This document shows positions 26,441-33,873 of a stretch of DNA of 64,000 nt, piece by piece. This DNA is from Clostridia bacterium. GTDB taxonomy: Bacteria > Bacillota > Clostridia > Oscillospirales > CAG-272. The stretch spans positions 1 to 64,000 of the forward strand of contig JAGBSP010000010.1 of the NCBI GenBank assembly GCA_017631855.1. Reading direction: 5' to 3'. The position numbers and the translations under genes were made by a program. The notes beneath the pieces are model-generated. The model saw only the letters and a program-made list of their open reading frames with translations, was not told the DNA's origin and searched no databases. The stretch's first letter is position 1. The number at the start of each line of letters is the position of its first letter.

Positions 26441-27304
26441 ATGACCGAGCTAAAGTATTTAAAAAGAACAAAAGCCAACGAAGACGGCGTGGGGGTACAA
26501 GTGGTACAGATTAAGACTGACGACATTCGCCCAAATCGTGCGCAACCGAGGGCGGATTTTGAGCAAAATGCGATCATCCGCTTGGCGGATTCCATTCGTC
26601 GATATGGTATCCTTCAGCCGTTGAGTGTGAGGCCATCTGACCCCGAGGATATTTACCGTTACGAGCTGATTGCGGGAGAAAGGCGGCTTCGTGCGGCAAA
26701 AATGCTGGGATACTTAACGGTGCCTTGCATTATTATGGACGTTACCGAGCAGACCTCGGCGGAGCTTGCGATTATCGAAAACTTATTGCGAGAAGACTTG
26801 AATATGTTTGAGCAGGCGTACGGATTTCGAAAATTGATCGAAAATCACCATTTGACGCAAGAAGAGGTGGCAAGAAGGATGTCGCTGAGCCAATCGGCTG
26901 TGGCGAACAAGCTTCGGCTTTTGCGCCTTTCTTATGAAGAACAACGGTTGATTTTGGAAACGGGACTGACGGAACGGCACGCGAGGGCGACGCTTCGCGT
27001 GGAGAATGCGAAAAAACGATTGGATGCAATTCGGTATATTTCGGAGAAAAAACTAAACGTGCAGGAGTCGGAAAACTATATTGAAGCGTTATTGGAAAGA
27101 AAATGTGATGTTTTGCCGCAAAATCGAACGAAAACTAGTGCAAATGTGCTTTTGGAAGAGTTTCGGGAGGAGAAGGAACTTTCTGAAATGGTGCGCTTGA
27201 TTCGCCATCGAGTGGATCGTTGGAACAAGAGTGGCAAGGCTGCTTCGGTGGAGGTGGAAAACCAAAAGAAGGAGATAGGAATTATCATACGGCTTTCGAG
27301 ATGA
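26441..27304 (+). CDS. noc: ParB/Spo0J-family nucleoid protein, probable Noc
   Basis: A 287-residue ParB-fold protein. It has the N-terminal CTP-binding domain (IKTDDIRPNRAQPR, IRRYGILQPLSVR, ELIAGERRLRAAKMLG), the helix-turn-helix (LTQEEVARRMSLSQSAVANKLRLLRLS) and a C-terminal dimer domain. Its place directly after rsmG and before parA is that of Noc, which blocks division over the nucleoid in Bacillus; the assignment as Noc rather than a second ParB rests on synteny. A parS-like site lies 18 bp before the start. Confidence 0.85.
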   Translation: MTELKYLKRTKANEDGVGVQVVQIKTDDIRPNRAQPRADFEQNAIIRLADSIRRYGILQPLSVRPSDPEDIYRYELIAGERRLRAAKMLGYLTVPCIIMDVTEQTSAELAIIENLLREDLNMFEQAYGFRKLIENHHLTQEEVARRMSLSQSAVANKLRLLRLSYEEQRLILETGLTERHARATLRVENAKKRLDAIRYISEKKLNVQESENYIEALLERKCDVLPQNRTKTSANVLLEEFREEKELSEMVRLIRHRVDRWNKSGKAASVEVENQKKEIGIIIRLSR

Positions 27305-27310
27305 AAAGAA

Positions 27311-27326
27311 TGTTTCACGTGAAACA
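27311..27326. promoter_or_regulatory. parS centromere site 3
   Basis: Perfect TGTTTCACGTGAAACA palindrome between noc and parA, touching the terminator that follows. Confidence 0.95.
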
Positions 27327-27361
27327 AACGGCAGGGGTTTCCCTGCCGTTTGTGGGTTTTT
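27327..27361 (+). terminator. Rho-independent terminator after noc
   Basis: Stem AACGGCAGGG / CCCTGCCGTT and a T-rich tail, immediately next to parS site 3. Confidence 0.82.
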
Positions 27362-27405
27362 AGGGGAAATTAAGGAATATCATAAAAATAATTAGGAAGA
27401 AACTC

Positions 27406-27434
27406 TTGCAAACTTTTGGATTTTGTGATATAAT
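27406..27434 (+). promoter_or_regulatory. SigA-type promoter for parA
   Basis: TTGCAA (27406-27411), 17-bp spacer, TATAAT (27429-27434), 60 bp before parA. Confidence 0.8.
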
Positions 27435-27493
27435 CTTATTAATATTAGAATTTTAATAAAACGGAGAGAACAACAACGGAAAGGATCGAGTTT

Positions 27494-28255
27494 ATGGGAA
27501 AAATTATTTCGTTTGCAAACCAGAAGGGCGGCGTTGGAAAGACGACTTCGTGTGTGAATATAGCGGCATCTCTTGGATTGTTGGGATATAAGGTGTTGAT
27601 TATTGACCTTGACCCTCAGGGAAACACGACGAGTGGTGTCGGCGTGCAGAAAAAAGGACTGAAACTGTCGACCAAAGAGCTTTTGACAGGAGAAAAAACC
27701 GCAAAGGAAATTATTTTGGAGACTCCGTACCAAAATCTTTCGGTGGTTCCCACGAACACCTCGCTTGCGGGCGCGGAATTTGACCTTTTTGATTTTGATG
27801 AGAGCGAGTACCGAATGAAAAAGGCGCTTTCTGAGGTCAGAGATGAATACGATTATATTCTGATCGATTGCCCTCCCTCGCTTGGTATGCTGACGATCAA
27901 TTCGTTTGCGGCGAGCGACGGTGTTATCGTTCCAATGCAGTGCGAATTTTACGCGCTTGAGGGACTTTCACAGCTGATGATTACGATCAATCGCATCAAA
28001 AAGCTGTATAATGCCGATCTTACGGTAAGCGGTATTCTCATTACGATGTATAACAGCCGTCTGCTGCTTTCTATGCAGGTCATCTCGGAGCTCCAAAAGC
28101 ATTACGCGGACAAGCTTTTTGATACCAAGATCTCGCGCAATGTCAAGCTGACCGAGGCGCCCGGCTTTGGTAAACCTGCATATTATCACGATAAGAACTC
28201 CAAGGGTGCAAAGGAATATCTGGACGTAGCCAAAGAGTTGTCGACCAGAATTTGA
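27494..28255 (+). CDS. parA: Chromosome partitioning ATPase ParA/Soj
   Basis: A 253-residue ParA/MinD-type ATPase that moves ParB-parS complexes over the nucleoid and, in Bacillus, regulates DnaA. Motifs: deviant Walker A FANQKGGVGKTT, Walker A' DLDPQGNTTSGVG, Walker B-like DCPPSLGMLTINSF, and the C-terminal DTKISRNVKLTEAPGFGKP. It is followed closely by two ORFs that both begin like ParB. Confidence 0.95.
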   Translation: MGKIISFANQKGGVGKTTSCVNIAASLGLLGYKVLIIDLDPQGNTTSGVGVQKKGLKLSTKELLTGEKTAKEIILETPYQNLSVVPTNTSLAGAEFDLFDFDESEYRMKKALSEVRDEYDYILIDCPPSLGMLTINSFAASDGVIVPMQCEFYALEGLSQLMITINRIKKLYNADLTVSGILITMYNSRLLLSMQVISELQKHYADKLFDTKISRNVKLTEAPGFGKPAYYHDKNSKGAKEYLDVAKELSTRI

Positions 28256-28273
28256 GTGGTCGGGGGTGTGAAT

Positions 28274-28489
28274 ATGGCAAAGAAACCGTCGGGGCTCGGA
28301 AGAGCTTTTGGAGATCTTTTAGACGATAATTCGTTGGAAATCAAAACGCAGTCGAGCGTTGTGCTTCGCGGAGAGTCGAAGGCAGGCTCGGGGGCGGATG
28401 AAGTAGAAATTCCCCCGCTTGGGTACGCGCCGAAGAGCCTTTATGAGGAAAAGCCAAAGCGAAGCATCAAGGCAAATTTTAAAAAATAA
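28274..28489 (+). CDS. Small protein mimicking the ParB N-terminus
   Basis: A 71-residue protein with no globular domain that I recognise. Its first 26 residues, MAKKPSGLGRAFGDLLDDNSLEI (read in parts), align with the start of ParB just downstream, MTKKTEGRGLGRTFYDIMGD: both share KK, G, LGR-F, D, DN-L and a following K. In ParB this basic N-terminal tail is what contacts ParA and stimulates its ATPase. The rest is charged and probably disordered, ending KRSIKANFKK. Start ATG 28274 follows GGGGGTG; an ATG at 28256 would abut the parA stop. It lies between parA and parB in one operon, so a ParA-regulating role is plausible but only inferred. Confidence 0.72.
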   Translation: MAKKPSGLGRAFGDLLDDNSLEIKTQSSVVLRGESKAGSGADEVEIPPLGYAPKSLYEEKPKRSIKANFKK

Positions 28490-28518
28490 AATAATACCGA
28501 AAAGGTTAGGAAACGATT

Positions 28519-29415
28519 ATGACGAAAAAAACCGAAGGCAGAGGCCTTGGAAGAACTTTCTATGATATTATGGGTGATAACGTCCTGGATTCCAAGTCGG
28601 GTGCGGGTCAAAACCTGAGAATTTCCGATATTGAACCAAGACGCGATCAGCCGAGAAAGACCTTTGAGAGAGAGGCGTTGCAGACGCTTGCCGATTCGAT
28701 TGCGGTGTATGGCGTGTTGCAGCCCATTATCGTTCGCGAGAATGCTGATTTTGAAGGAACCTACGAGATTATTGCGGGTGAACGCCGTTGGCGCGCCGCA
28801 AAGATGGCGGGTCTGAGCGAGATTCCCGCCGTCGTGTTTGACGGTGATGAGCTCAAGGCGGCGCAGGTCGCGTTGATTGAGAACGTACAGCGCGAGGACC
28901 TCAATCCCGTGGAAGAAGCGATGGGCTACGGCGCACTGATCGATCGCTTTGGATTGACGCAGGAGCAGGTCGCAAAGCAGGTTGGCAAGAGCCGCCCCGC
29001 GATTGCCAATATGCTTCGTTTGTTGGATCTTCCCGACGAGGTGCTTGTGCTCCTTCGCGACGGACAGATCTCGGCGGGTCACGCAAAGGCGCTCTTGGCG
29101 CTCGAGAAATCCGAAGATATGATCGACGTTGCCAATCGCATTATCATTCGAGAGATGTCGGTACGCGAGGTCGAGGCTTTGGTGAAACGGATGAACGCCG
29201 CTCCCATAGCACTTGAAACCGAGCCGATCCATCCGCAGGTCAAGGTACAGATGAAGGAGCTGGAGCACCGCGCAACGGCAACCCTTGGCAGAAAGGTTCG
29301 TATTTCAAGATCCTCCCGCAAGAAGGTCGTTGAGCTGACTTACGATAACGACGAGGACCTTGAGGCGCTTCTCCGTTCGCTTTGCGGCGAAACCATCTTT
29401 GACGAAACGGTTTGA
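28519..29415 (+). CDS. parB: Chromosome partitioning protein ParB/Spo0J
   Basis: ParB binds parS, clamps with CTP and spreads, loads SMC and activates ParA. The 298-residue protein has the ParA-interacting tail (MTKKTEGRGLGRTF), the CTPase domain (ISDIEPRRDQPRKTF, YGVLQPIIVREN, EIIAGERRWRAAKMAGL, NVQREDLNPVEEA), the helix-turn-helix (LTQEQVAKQVGKSRPAIANMLRLL) and a C-terminal dimerisation domain. Length is normal. It is the last gene of the par operon; three parS sites lie within 4 kb. Confidence 0.95.
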   Translation: MTKKTEGRGLGRTFYDIMGDNVLDSKSGAGQNLRISDIEPRRDQPRKTFEREALQTLADSIAVYGVLQPIIVRENADFEGTYEIIAGERRWRAAKMAGLSEIPAVVFDGDELKAAQVALIENVQREDLNPVEEAMGYGALIDRFGLTQEQVAKQVGKSRPAIANMLRLLDLPDEVLVLLRDGQISAGHAKALLALEKSEDMIDVANRIIIREMSVREVEALVKRMNAAPIALETEPIHPQVKVQMKELEHRATATLGRKVRISRSSRKKVVELTYDNDEDLEALLRSLCGETIFDETV

Positions 29416-29491
29416 CCGTAGTGCAGAAGAACAAAGGTTAGTTGTAGCTAACTAAAAATAAACAAAATACAGATAAAAGAGGTAAAAAAGA

Positions 29492-30772
29492 ATGTTAGAC
29501 ATTAAATATATCAAGGAGCAACCCGATGAGGTAATCGCCCGTCTGGCAAAGAAGGGTAAGGACGCCAAGGAAGAGATCGCGCAGATCCTGACGCTTGACG
29601 GCGAAAGAAGAAACCTGATCGCAGAAACCGAGTCGATCAAGGCAGAACAGAACAAGGTCAACAAAATGATCCCCGTATACAAGAAAGAGGGCAAGGACGT
29701 TTCCGCGATTTTTGCGGAAATGAAGGAGCTTTCCGCAAAGACCAAGCAGATCGACGAGAAGCTGAAGGAAATCGAAACTCAGCTCACCTCGTTGATGTTA
29801 GCTCTGCCTAACCTCCCCGACGAGGATCTGCTCCCCGGCGGTAAGGAAAATAACGAGCCGCTCCGTTTCTTCGGTGAGCCGAAGACCTTTGACTTTGAGC
29901 CCAAGAACCACGTTGACCTTTGCACGGGTCTTGGACTGATTGACTACGAGAGAGGCACAAAGCTCTCGGGTGCCGGCTTCTGGATCTACCGCGGCATGGG
30001 CGCAAGACTTGAGTGGGCGCTTCTCAATTACTTTATCGACACCCATCTCGGCAACGGCTATGAGCTGGTTCTCGTTCCCCATATGCTCGGCTACGAGTGC
30101 GGCTTGACGGCAGGTCAGTTCCCCAAGTTTGCCGATGACGTATATTGGCTGGAAACGGCTGAGGATGAGCGCCGCCGCTTTATGCTTCCTACGGCAGAAA
30201 CGGCTCTCGTTTCCTTGCACCGCGACGAAATTCTGACCGAGGCAGATCTGCCCCGCAAGTATATCAGCTACACGCCCTGCTTCCGTCGTGAAGCGGGAAG
30301 CTACCGTGCCGACGAGCGCGGAATGGTGAGAGGTCACCAGTTCAATAAGGTTGAGATGGTACAGTACACCCTGCCCGAAAAGAGTGACGAGGCATTCGAG
30401 GAGCTCGTGGCAAATGCAGAGAACCTCGTAAAGGGTCTTGGCTTCCATTTCCGTACCGTGAAGCTCGCCGCAGAGGATTGCTCGGCATCGATGGCAAGAA
30501 CCTACGATATCGAGATCAACATCCCCTCGATGAACGGATACAAAGAGGTTTCGTCGGTATCCAACGCACGTGACTATCAGGCGCGCCGCGGTATGATGCG
30601 CGTTCGCCGTGAGAACGGAAAGACCGAGTTCGTGCATACGCTCAACGGTTCGGGTCTTGCTACCAGCCGTATTCTGCCCGCACTTGTTGAGCAGAATCAG
30701 CTCGCAGACGGATCGGTTGTCGTTCCCGAGGTGCTCCGCAAGTATGTCGGTTGTGATATCATTAAGAAGTAA
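29492..30772 (+). CDS. serS: Seryl-tRNA synthetase
   Basis: Class II aminoacyl-tRNA synthetase charging tRNA-Ser. The 426-residue protein has an N-terminal coiled-coil arm (about residues 30-105) that grips the long variable arm of tRNA-Ser, motif 2 (CFRREAGSYRADERGMVRGH) and motif 3 (LNGSGLATSRILPALVEQNQ) followed by VVVPEVLRKYVG. Only 76 bp separate it from parB, and there is no room for a T-box leader, although many Firmicutes serS genes carry one. Confidence 0.96.
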   Translation: MLDIKYIKEQPDEVIARLAKKGKDAKEEIAQILTLDGERRNLIAETESIKAEQNKVNKMIPVYKKEGKDVSAIFAEMKELSAKTKQIDEKLKEIETQLTSLMLALPNLPDEDLLPGGKENNEPLRFFGEPKTFDFEPKNHVDLCTGLGLIDYERGTKLSGAGFWIYRGMGARLEWALLNYFIDTHLGNGYELVLVPHMLGYECGLTAGQFPKFADDVYWLETAEDERRRFMLPTAETALVSLHRDEILTEADLPRKYISYTPCFRREAGSYRADERGMVRGHQFNKVEMVQYTLPEKSDEAFEELVANAENLVKGLGFHFRTVKLAAEDCSASMARTYDIEINIPSMNGYKEVSSVSNARDYQARRGMMRVRRENGKTEFVHTLNGSGLATSRILPALVEQNQLADGSVVVPEVLRKYVGCDIIKK

Positions 30773-30791
30773 GTAAGAAAATCTTTGACGG

Positions 30792-30831
30792 GAAGACGGT
30801 CGGTTAGTTAAAACTAATCAACCGTCTTTTC
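30792..30831 (+). terminator. Rho-independent terminator after serS
   Basis: Imperfect stem AAGACGGT..TTAG / CTAA..ACCGTCTT with a four-base loop and a short T run. Confidence 0.75.
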
Positions 30832-30853
30832 GGAAGAGATCAGGGAGAATTTT

Positions 30854-31504
30854 ATGAATATTTGGACTTCGTTTCGTGATGCCTTTCTGAGCGAGGGGAA
30901 CTACGAAAATCTTTCGTCGGACTCGATGCTCTCGCTTCTTCCGTGGCTCATTATCGCAATCTTCGTCGGAATTGCGCTTTCGTTTGTTGTGACTGTGTTT
31001 ACCAAGCGCGTGCTTGGCGCGATGGTGCGGGGAATGCTCAGCGACGAGGCCTCCTCACCCGAGAAGGCAAAGACGCTTTCCGAGCTTGGCTTTGATAAAA
31101 ACTTCTTTTTGCGCCGCGCCGTGCGCGGAAACGTGTCGCTTCGACGCGTGGTTCACTGCCGCGAGGAGGAGGAATTTCTTCTGGCGCAGGAGGAAGAGCG
31201 CGCCGCTTATGAGGAAGCAAGGAAAAACGATCCTTCGATGAAAAAATGGCCGAAGAAGGTCAAGGAATTCCGCGTGGATTCGATGGCGCACCACTTTTAC
31301 ATTCCCGAGGAATGCAGAGATATGGCAAGCGTAAAGTTTAACCAAAAGGGAACGTCGATCGGCTCTCTTGTGGTGCTCTTCGTGCTGCTTTTGATCTTTT
31401 TGATCGTTCTTTTGATTGCGCTTCCGTGGATTATGGAAATGGTGGACAGCATTGTGGGAACGCTGAAGTCGGCGGCATCGTCGGGCAACGATAAGATCGT
31501 GTAA
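30854..31504 (+). CDS. Hypothetical protein with terminal membrane helices
   Basis: A 216-residue protein I cannot place in a named family. It has one membrane helix near the N-terminus (LLPWLIIAIFVGIALSFVV), a charged cytosolic middle of about 120 residues with a glutamate/alanine-rich helix (EEEFLLAQEEERAAYEEA), and a second helix near the C-terminus (LVVLFVLLLIFLIVLLIALP). It is flanked by serS and rarA on the same strand with 30-80 bp gaps. Function unknown. Confidence 0.78.
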   Translation: MNIWTSFRDAFLSEGNYENLSSDSMLSLLPWLIIAIFVGIALSFVVTVFTKRVLGAMVRGMLSDEASSPEKAKTLSELGFDKNFFLRRAVRGNVSLRRVVHCREEEEFLLAQEEERAAYEEARKNDPSMKKWPKKVKEFRVDSMAHHFYIPEECRDMASVKFNQKGTSIGSLVVLFVLLLIFLIVLLIALPWIMEMVDSIVGTLKSAASSGNDKIV

Positions 31505-31534
31505 GCTCTATTCTACGAAATTAAGGAATTAGTT

Positions 31535-32755
31535 ATGACTAACATCAGAACTGCCGAGGCGCTTCGCCCGAAAAGCTTTGACGAGATCGTCGGACAGGCG
31601 CATCTGTTCGGAAAGAACGGCGTCGTCCGAAAAATGATTTCCTCGGGACGCGTGACGAATATGATCTTTTACGGCCCGCCCGGCACGGGCAAGACGACCG
31701 CCGCTGAGATTATTGCGCGCGAGTCGGGAATGGTCTTTCACCGTCTGAATGCGACGACGGCGAGCCTTTCGGACGTCAAGGATATTCTCGCCAGCACCAA
31801 CAACGTGTTTTGCACGGGCGGAATTCTTCTTTATATCGACGAGATTCAGTATTTCAATAAAAAGCAACAGCAGGCGCTTCTGGAGTATATCGAGGACGGT
31901 CGTGTGACTCTGATCACCTCGACGACCGAAAATCCGCACTTTTATATTTATAACGCGATTATCTCGCGTTCCTCGCTTTTTGAATTCAAGCCCGTCGCGC
32001 CTGCGGACTGTATCGTGGCGCTCCGCCGCGCGGTCGATTTTCTCAACGAGGAGCAAAAGACCGAAAAGACGGCAGGGGACGAGGTGCTTGAGTATATCGC
32101 ACGGTCGACCTCGGGCGACGTCCGCCACGCAATCGTTCTGCTCGAGAATTCCTTCTTCGCGGCTGAGGGGGAGATTACCAGAGAAATCGTTGACGGCTTT
32201 AACGTCAGAGTCGGAAATTTTGACGACGATACGCATTTTGATCTCTTGTCCTGTCTGCAAAAGTCGATCCGAGGCTCGGATCCCGACGCCGCCGCGTTTT
32301 ACGTGGCGAAGCTGCTCTCGCTCGGAGAGTTGATTTCGGTTTGCCGCAGACTTCAGGTGATTGCCAGCGAGGACGTAGGACTTGCCTACCCGATGGCGGC
32401 GGTTGTAACGAGAGCCTGTTGTGAATCGGCAAAGGAGCTGGGAATGCCCGAGGCGAGAATTCCTCTGGCAAACGCCGCGATCTTGCTTGCTACCTCGCCG
32501 AAATCGAATTCGGCGTATATGGCGATCAACGAGGCAATGGCGGACGTCGAGCAGGGAAGAGGACGCATCGTGCCCTCGCATCTGCAAAGCCCGCTTTTCA
32601 AAGGCTATCGCTATCCGCACGATTTTCCGAATCATTACGTCAAGCAGCAGTATCTGCCCGAGGATCTTCGGGAGAAGCAGTATTACCGATTCGGAGAAAA
32701 TAAAATGGAAGAGGCGTCAAGACAGTACGCCGAGAAGATCAAAGGAAAACAGTAA
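31535..32755 (+). CDS. rarA: Replication-associated recombination protein RarA (MgsA)
   Basis: AAA+ ATPase of the clamp-loader family acting at stalled replication forks. The 406-residue protein has RPKSFDEIVGQAHLFG, Walker A GPPGTGKTTAAEI, Walker B LLYIDEIQYFNKKQQ, TTENPHFYIYNAIISRS (sensor 1 and arginine finger region) and the C-terminal MgsA domain (KSIRGSDPDAAAFYVAKLL, AMADVEQGRGRIVPSHL, YRYPHDFPNHYVKQQYLP). Confidence 0.94.
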   Translation: MTNIRTAEALRPKSFDEIVGQAHLFGKNGVVRKMISSGRVTNMIFYGPPGTGKTTAAEIIARESGMVFHRLNATTASLSDVKDILASTNNVFCTGGILLYIDEIQYFNKKQQQALLEYIEDGRVTLITSTTENPHFYIYNAIISRSSLFEFKPVAPADCIVALRRAVDFLNEEQKTEKTAGDEVLEYIARSTSGDVRHAIVLLENSFFAAEGEITREIVDGFNVRVGNFDDDTHFDLLSCLQKSIRGSDPDAAAFYVAKLLSLGELISVCRRLQVIASEDVGLAYPMAAVVTRACCESAKELGMPEARIPLANAAILLATSPKSNSAYMAINEAMADVEQGRGRIVPSHLQSPLFKGYRYPHDFPNHYVKQQYLPEDLREKQYYRFGENKMEEASRQYAEKIKGKQ

Positions 32756-32785
32756 GCATTTTGATTCATTCATAGGAGGTGCCAC

Positions 32786-33337
32786 GTGAGTAGAGCTTTT
32801 GAGGCTGTCAAACGGTTTGTCGTTCGCAAAAAGCAGTTGATTTTATATCTTTTGTTTGGCGGAGTTACGACGGTTTGCTCTTTGCTTGCGTGGTATCTGA
32901 CGCTTCGCTTCGGCGTGCTCGTGTTTCACGATGAAAAGGGAGACCCCACGGCGTTTCTCGACGTGCTCGGAAGCACGGCACAGTGGGTCGTCGGAATCGT
33001 CGTGACCTTTACCACGAATAAAAAGTGGGTGTTCCGTGAGGCGGAGCACGGTCTTCGCGCGGCGGTGCGACAGTTTGGCATTTTTTGCTCCTCTCGCGTG
33101 CTGACCTATTTTTTGGAGGTGGCGGTCAACCTTGGCATTATTGCGCTCCTCGATGACCTGCTTCATTATCACGCGCCTGTATTTGAGATCGTCGGACGGG
33201 AGTTTGAGCTTTCGGCAAGAATTTGGGCAAAGCTGATTTCGTCGATCGTGGTCATCGTGGCGAACTATTTTGTCAGTAAATTGATTGTATTTCGGAAGAA
33301 GGACGAAAAAGATCCAAAAGAAGATAAAAAAGAATGA
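32786..33337 (+). CDS. GtrA family membrane protein
   Basis: A 183-residue GtrA-like protein with four membrane helices: LILYLLFGGVTTVCSLLAWYL, AQWVVGIVVTFTTNKKWVF (with the family NKKWVF motif), the segment around VLTYFLEVAVNLGIIALLDD, and LISSIVVIVANYFVSKLIVF. GtrA proteins are thought to help flip or transfer lipid-linked sugars for cell-surface polymers. It uses a GTG start at 32786 after AGGAGG. No glycosyltransferase partner is adjacent. Confidence 0.88.
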   Translation: MSRAFEAVKRFVVRKKQLILYLLFGGVTTVCSLLAWYLTLRFGVLVFHDEKGDPTAFLDVLGSTAQWVVGIVVTFTTNKKWVFREAEHGLRAAVRQFGIFCSSRVLTYFLEVAVNLGIIALLDDLLHYHAPVFEIVGREFELSARIWAKLISSIVVIVANYFVSKLIVFRKKDEKDPKEDKKE

Positions 33338-33346
33338 AAAAAGATA

Positions 33347-33375
33347 TTGACAAACCGAAGAAAATGGGTTATAAT
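33347..33375 (+). promoter_or_regulatory. Promoter of the tRNA-Ser gene
   Basis: TTGACA (33347-33352), 17-bp spacer, TATAAT (33370-33375), 41 bp before the tRNA. Confidence 0.88.
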
Positions 33376-33416
33376 AATTAGGCAAGTTTGAAAAACGGCG
33401 ACTTGCAGAGTGATAT

Positions 33417-33509
33417 GGAGAAGTACTCAAGTTGGCCGAAGAGGCGCCCCTGCTAAGGGTGTAGGCCGGGAATACCGGCGCGAGAGTTCAAATCTCTCCT
33501 TCTCCGCCA
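33417..33509 (+). tRNA. tRNA-Ser (anticodon GCT), CCA encoded
   Basis: Class II tRNA with acceptor stem GGAGAAG (33417-33423) paired to CTTCTCC (33499-33505), discriminator G and encoded CCA (33507-33509). Anticodon GCT lies at 33452-33454 in a CCC/GGG stem, followed by the long variable arm GTAGGCCGGGAATACCGGCG and the T arm GAGAGTTCAAATCTCTC. The gene is intact. Its last 23 bases are the integration core of the downstream element. Confidence 0.97.
33487..33509 (+). other. attL core (tRNA-Ser 3' end)
   Basis: The 23-bp sequence from TTCAAATCTCTCC to TTCTCCGCCA is repeated exactly at 44596-44618. Integrases of the kind encoded at 43173 commonly use tRNA 3' ends in this way. Confidence 0.85.
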
Positions 33510-33510
33510 G

Positions 33511-33540
33511 AAAAAGTCCTTGATTTTCAAGGACTTTTTT
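33511..33540 (+). terminator. Rho-independent terminator after tRNA-Ser
   Basis: Stem AAGTCCTTGA / TCAAGGACTT with a T run, starting 2 bp after CCA. Confidence 0.88.
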
Positions 33541-33873
33541 CATTTTTATAGCTCAAAAATCCCTTACAATCCCATACGGACATAAAAATCACGATTTCCC
33601 TTACTGGTAGCACGCAGAAATGCGTGCTTTTTTGTTTTCTACGGGCGTTGGTTGCTCGAACATTTTTTCATAATAACGGTTATAAAACGCCATATAATGC
33701 ATAAGTAGATATAACTCTAACTTCTCGTTGATGGGTGAGTCGTTATATCTACGGTGTATCAAACAAGCCTTGCGGTGCAAGCACCTATAAAGCCAGTAAG
33801 GAAACAGTTTGGTTAAAATTGTTTCCGCTGGCGTATGTTATAACGTTAAATTAAAGTAAAGGAGATATAAACA
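33541..33873 (+). other. Left end of element 1: arm-site candidate and structured leader
   Basis: No gene. AAAATCCCTTAC at 33556-33567 recurs at 44472-44483 near the right end, as expected for integrase arm sites. A terminator-like hairpin (AGCACGCA/TGCGTGCT plus six T) is at 33609-33633. Then come an 11-bp inverted repeat GTAGATATAAC (33705-33715 with 33742-33752) and a strong hairpin GCCAG..GGAAACA / TGTTTCC..CTGGC (about 33792-33832) just before the ribosome binding site of the next gene. GTTGGTTGCTCGAACA near 33647 is partly repeated near 42842. Confidence 0.6.

Noticed and set aside
29416..29491. T-box leader for serS
   Set aside because: Only 76 bp separate parB and serS and no T-box sequence or terminator is present.
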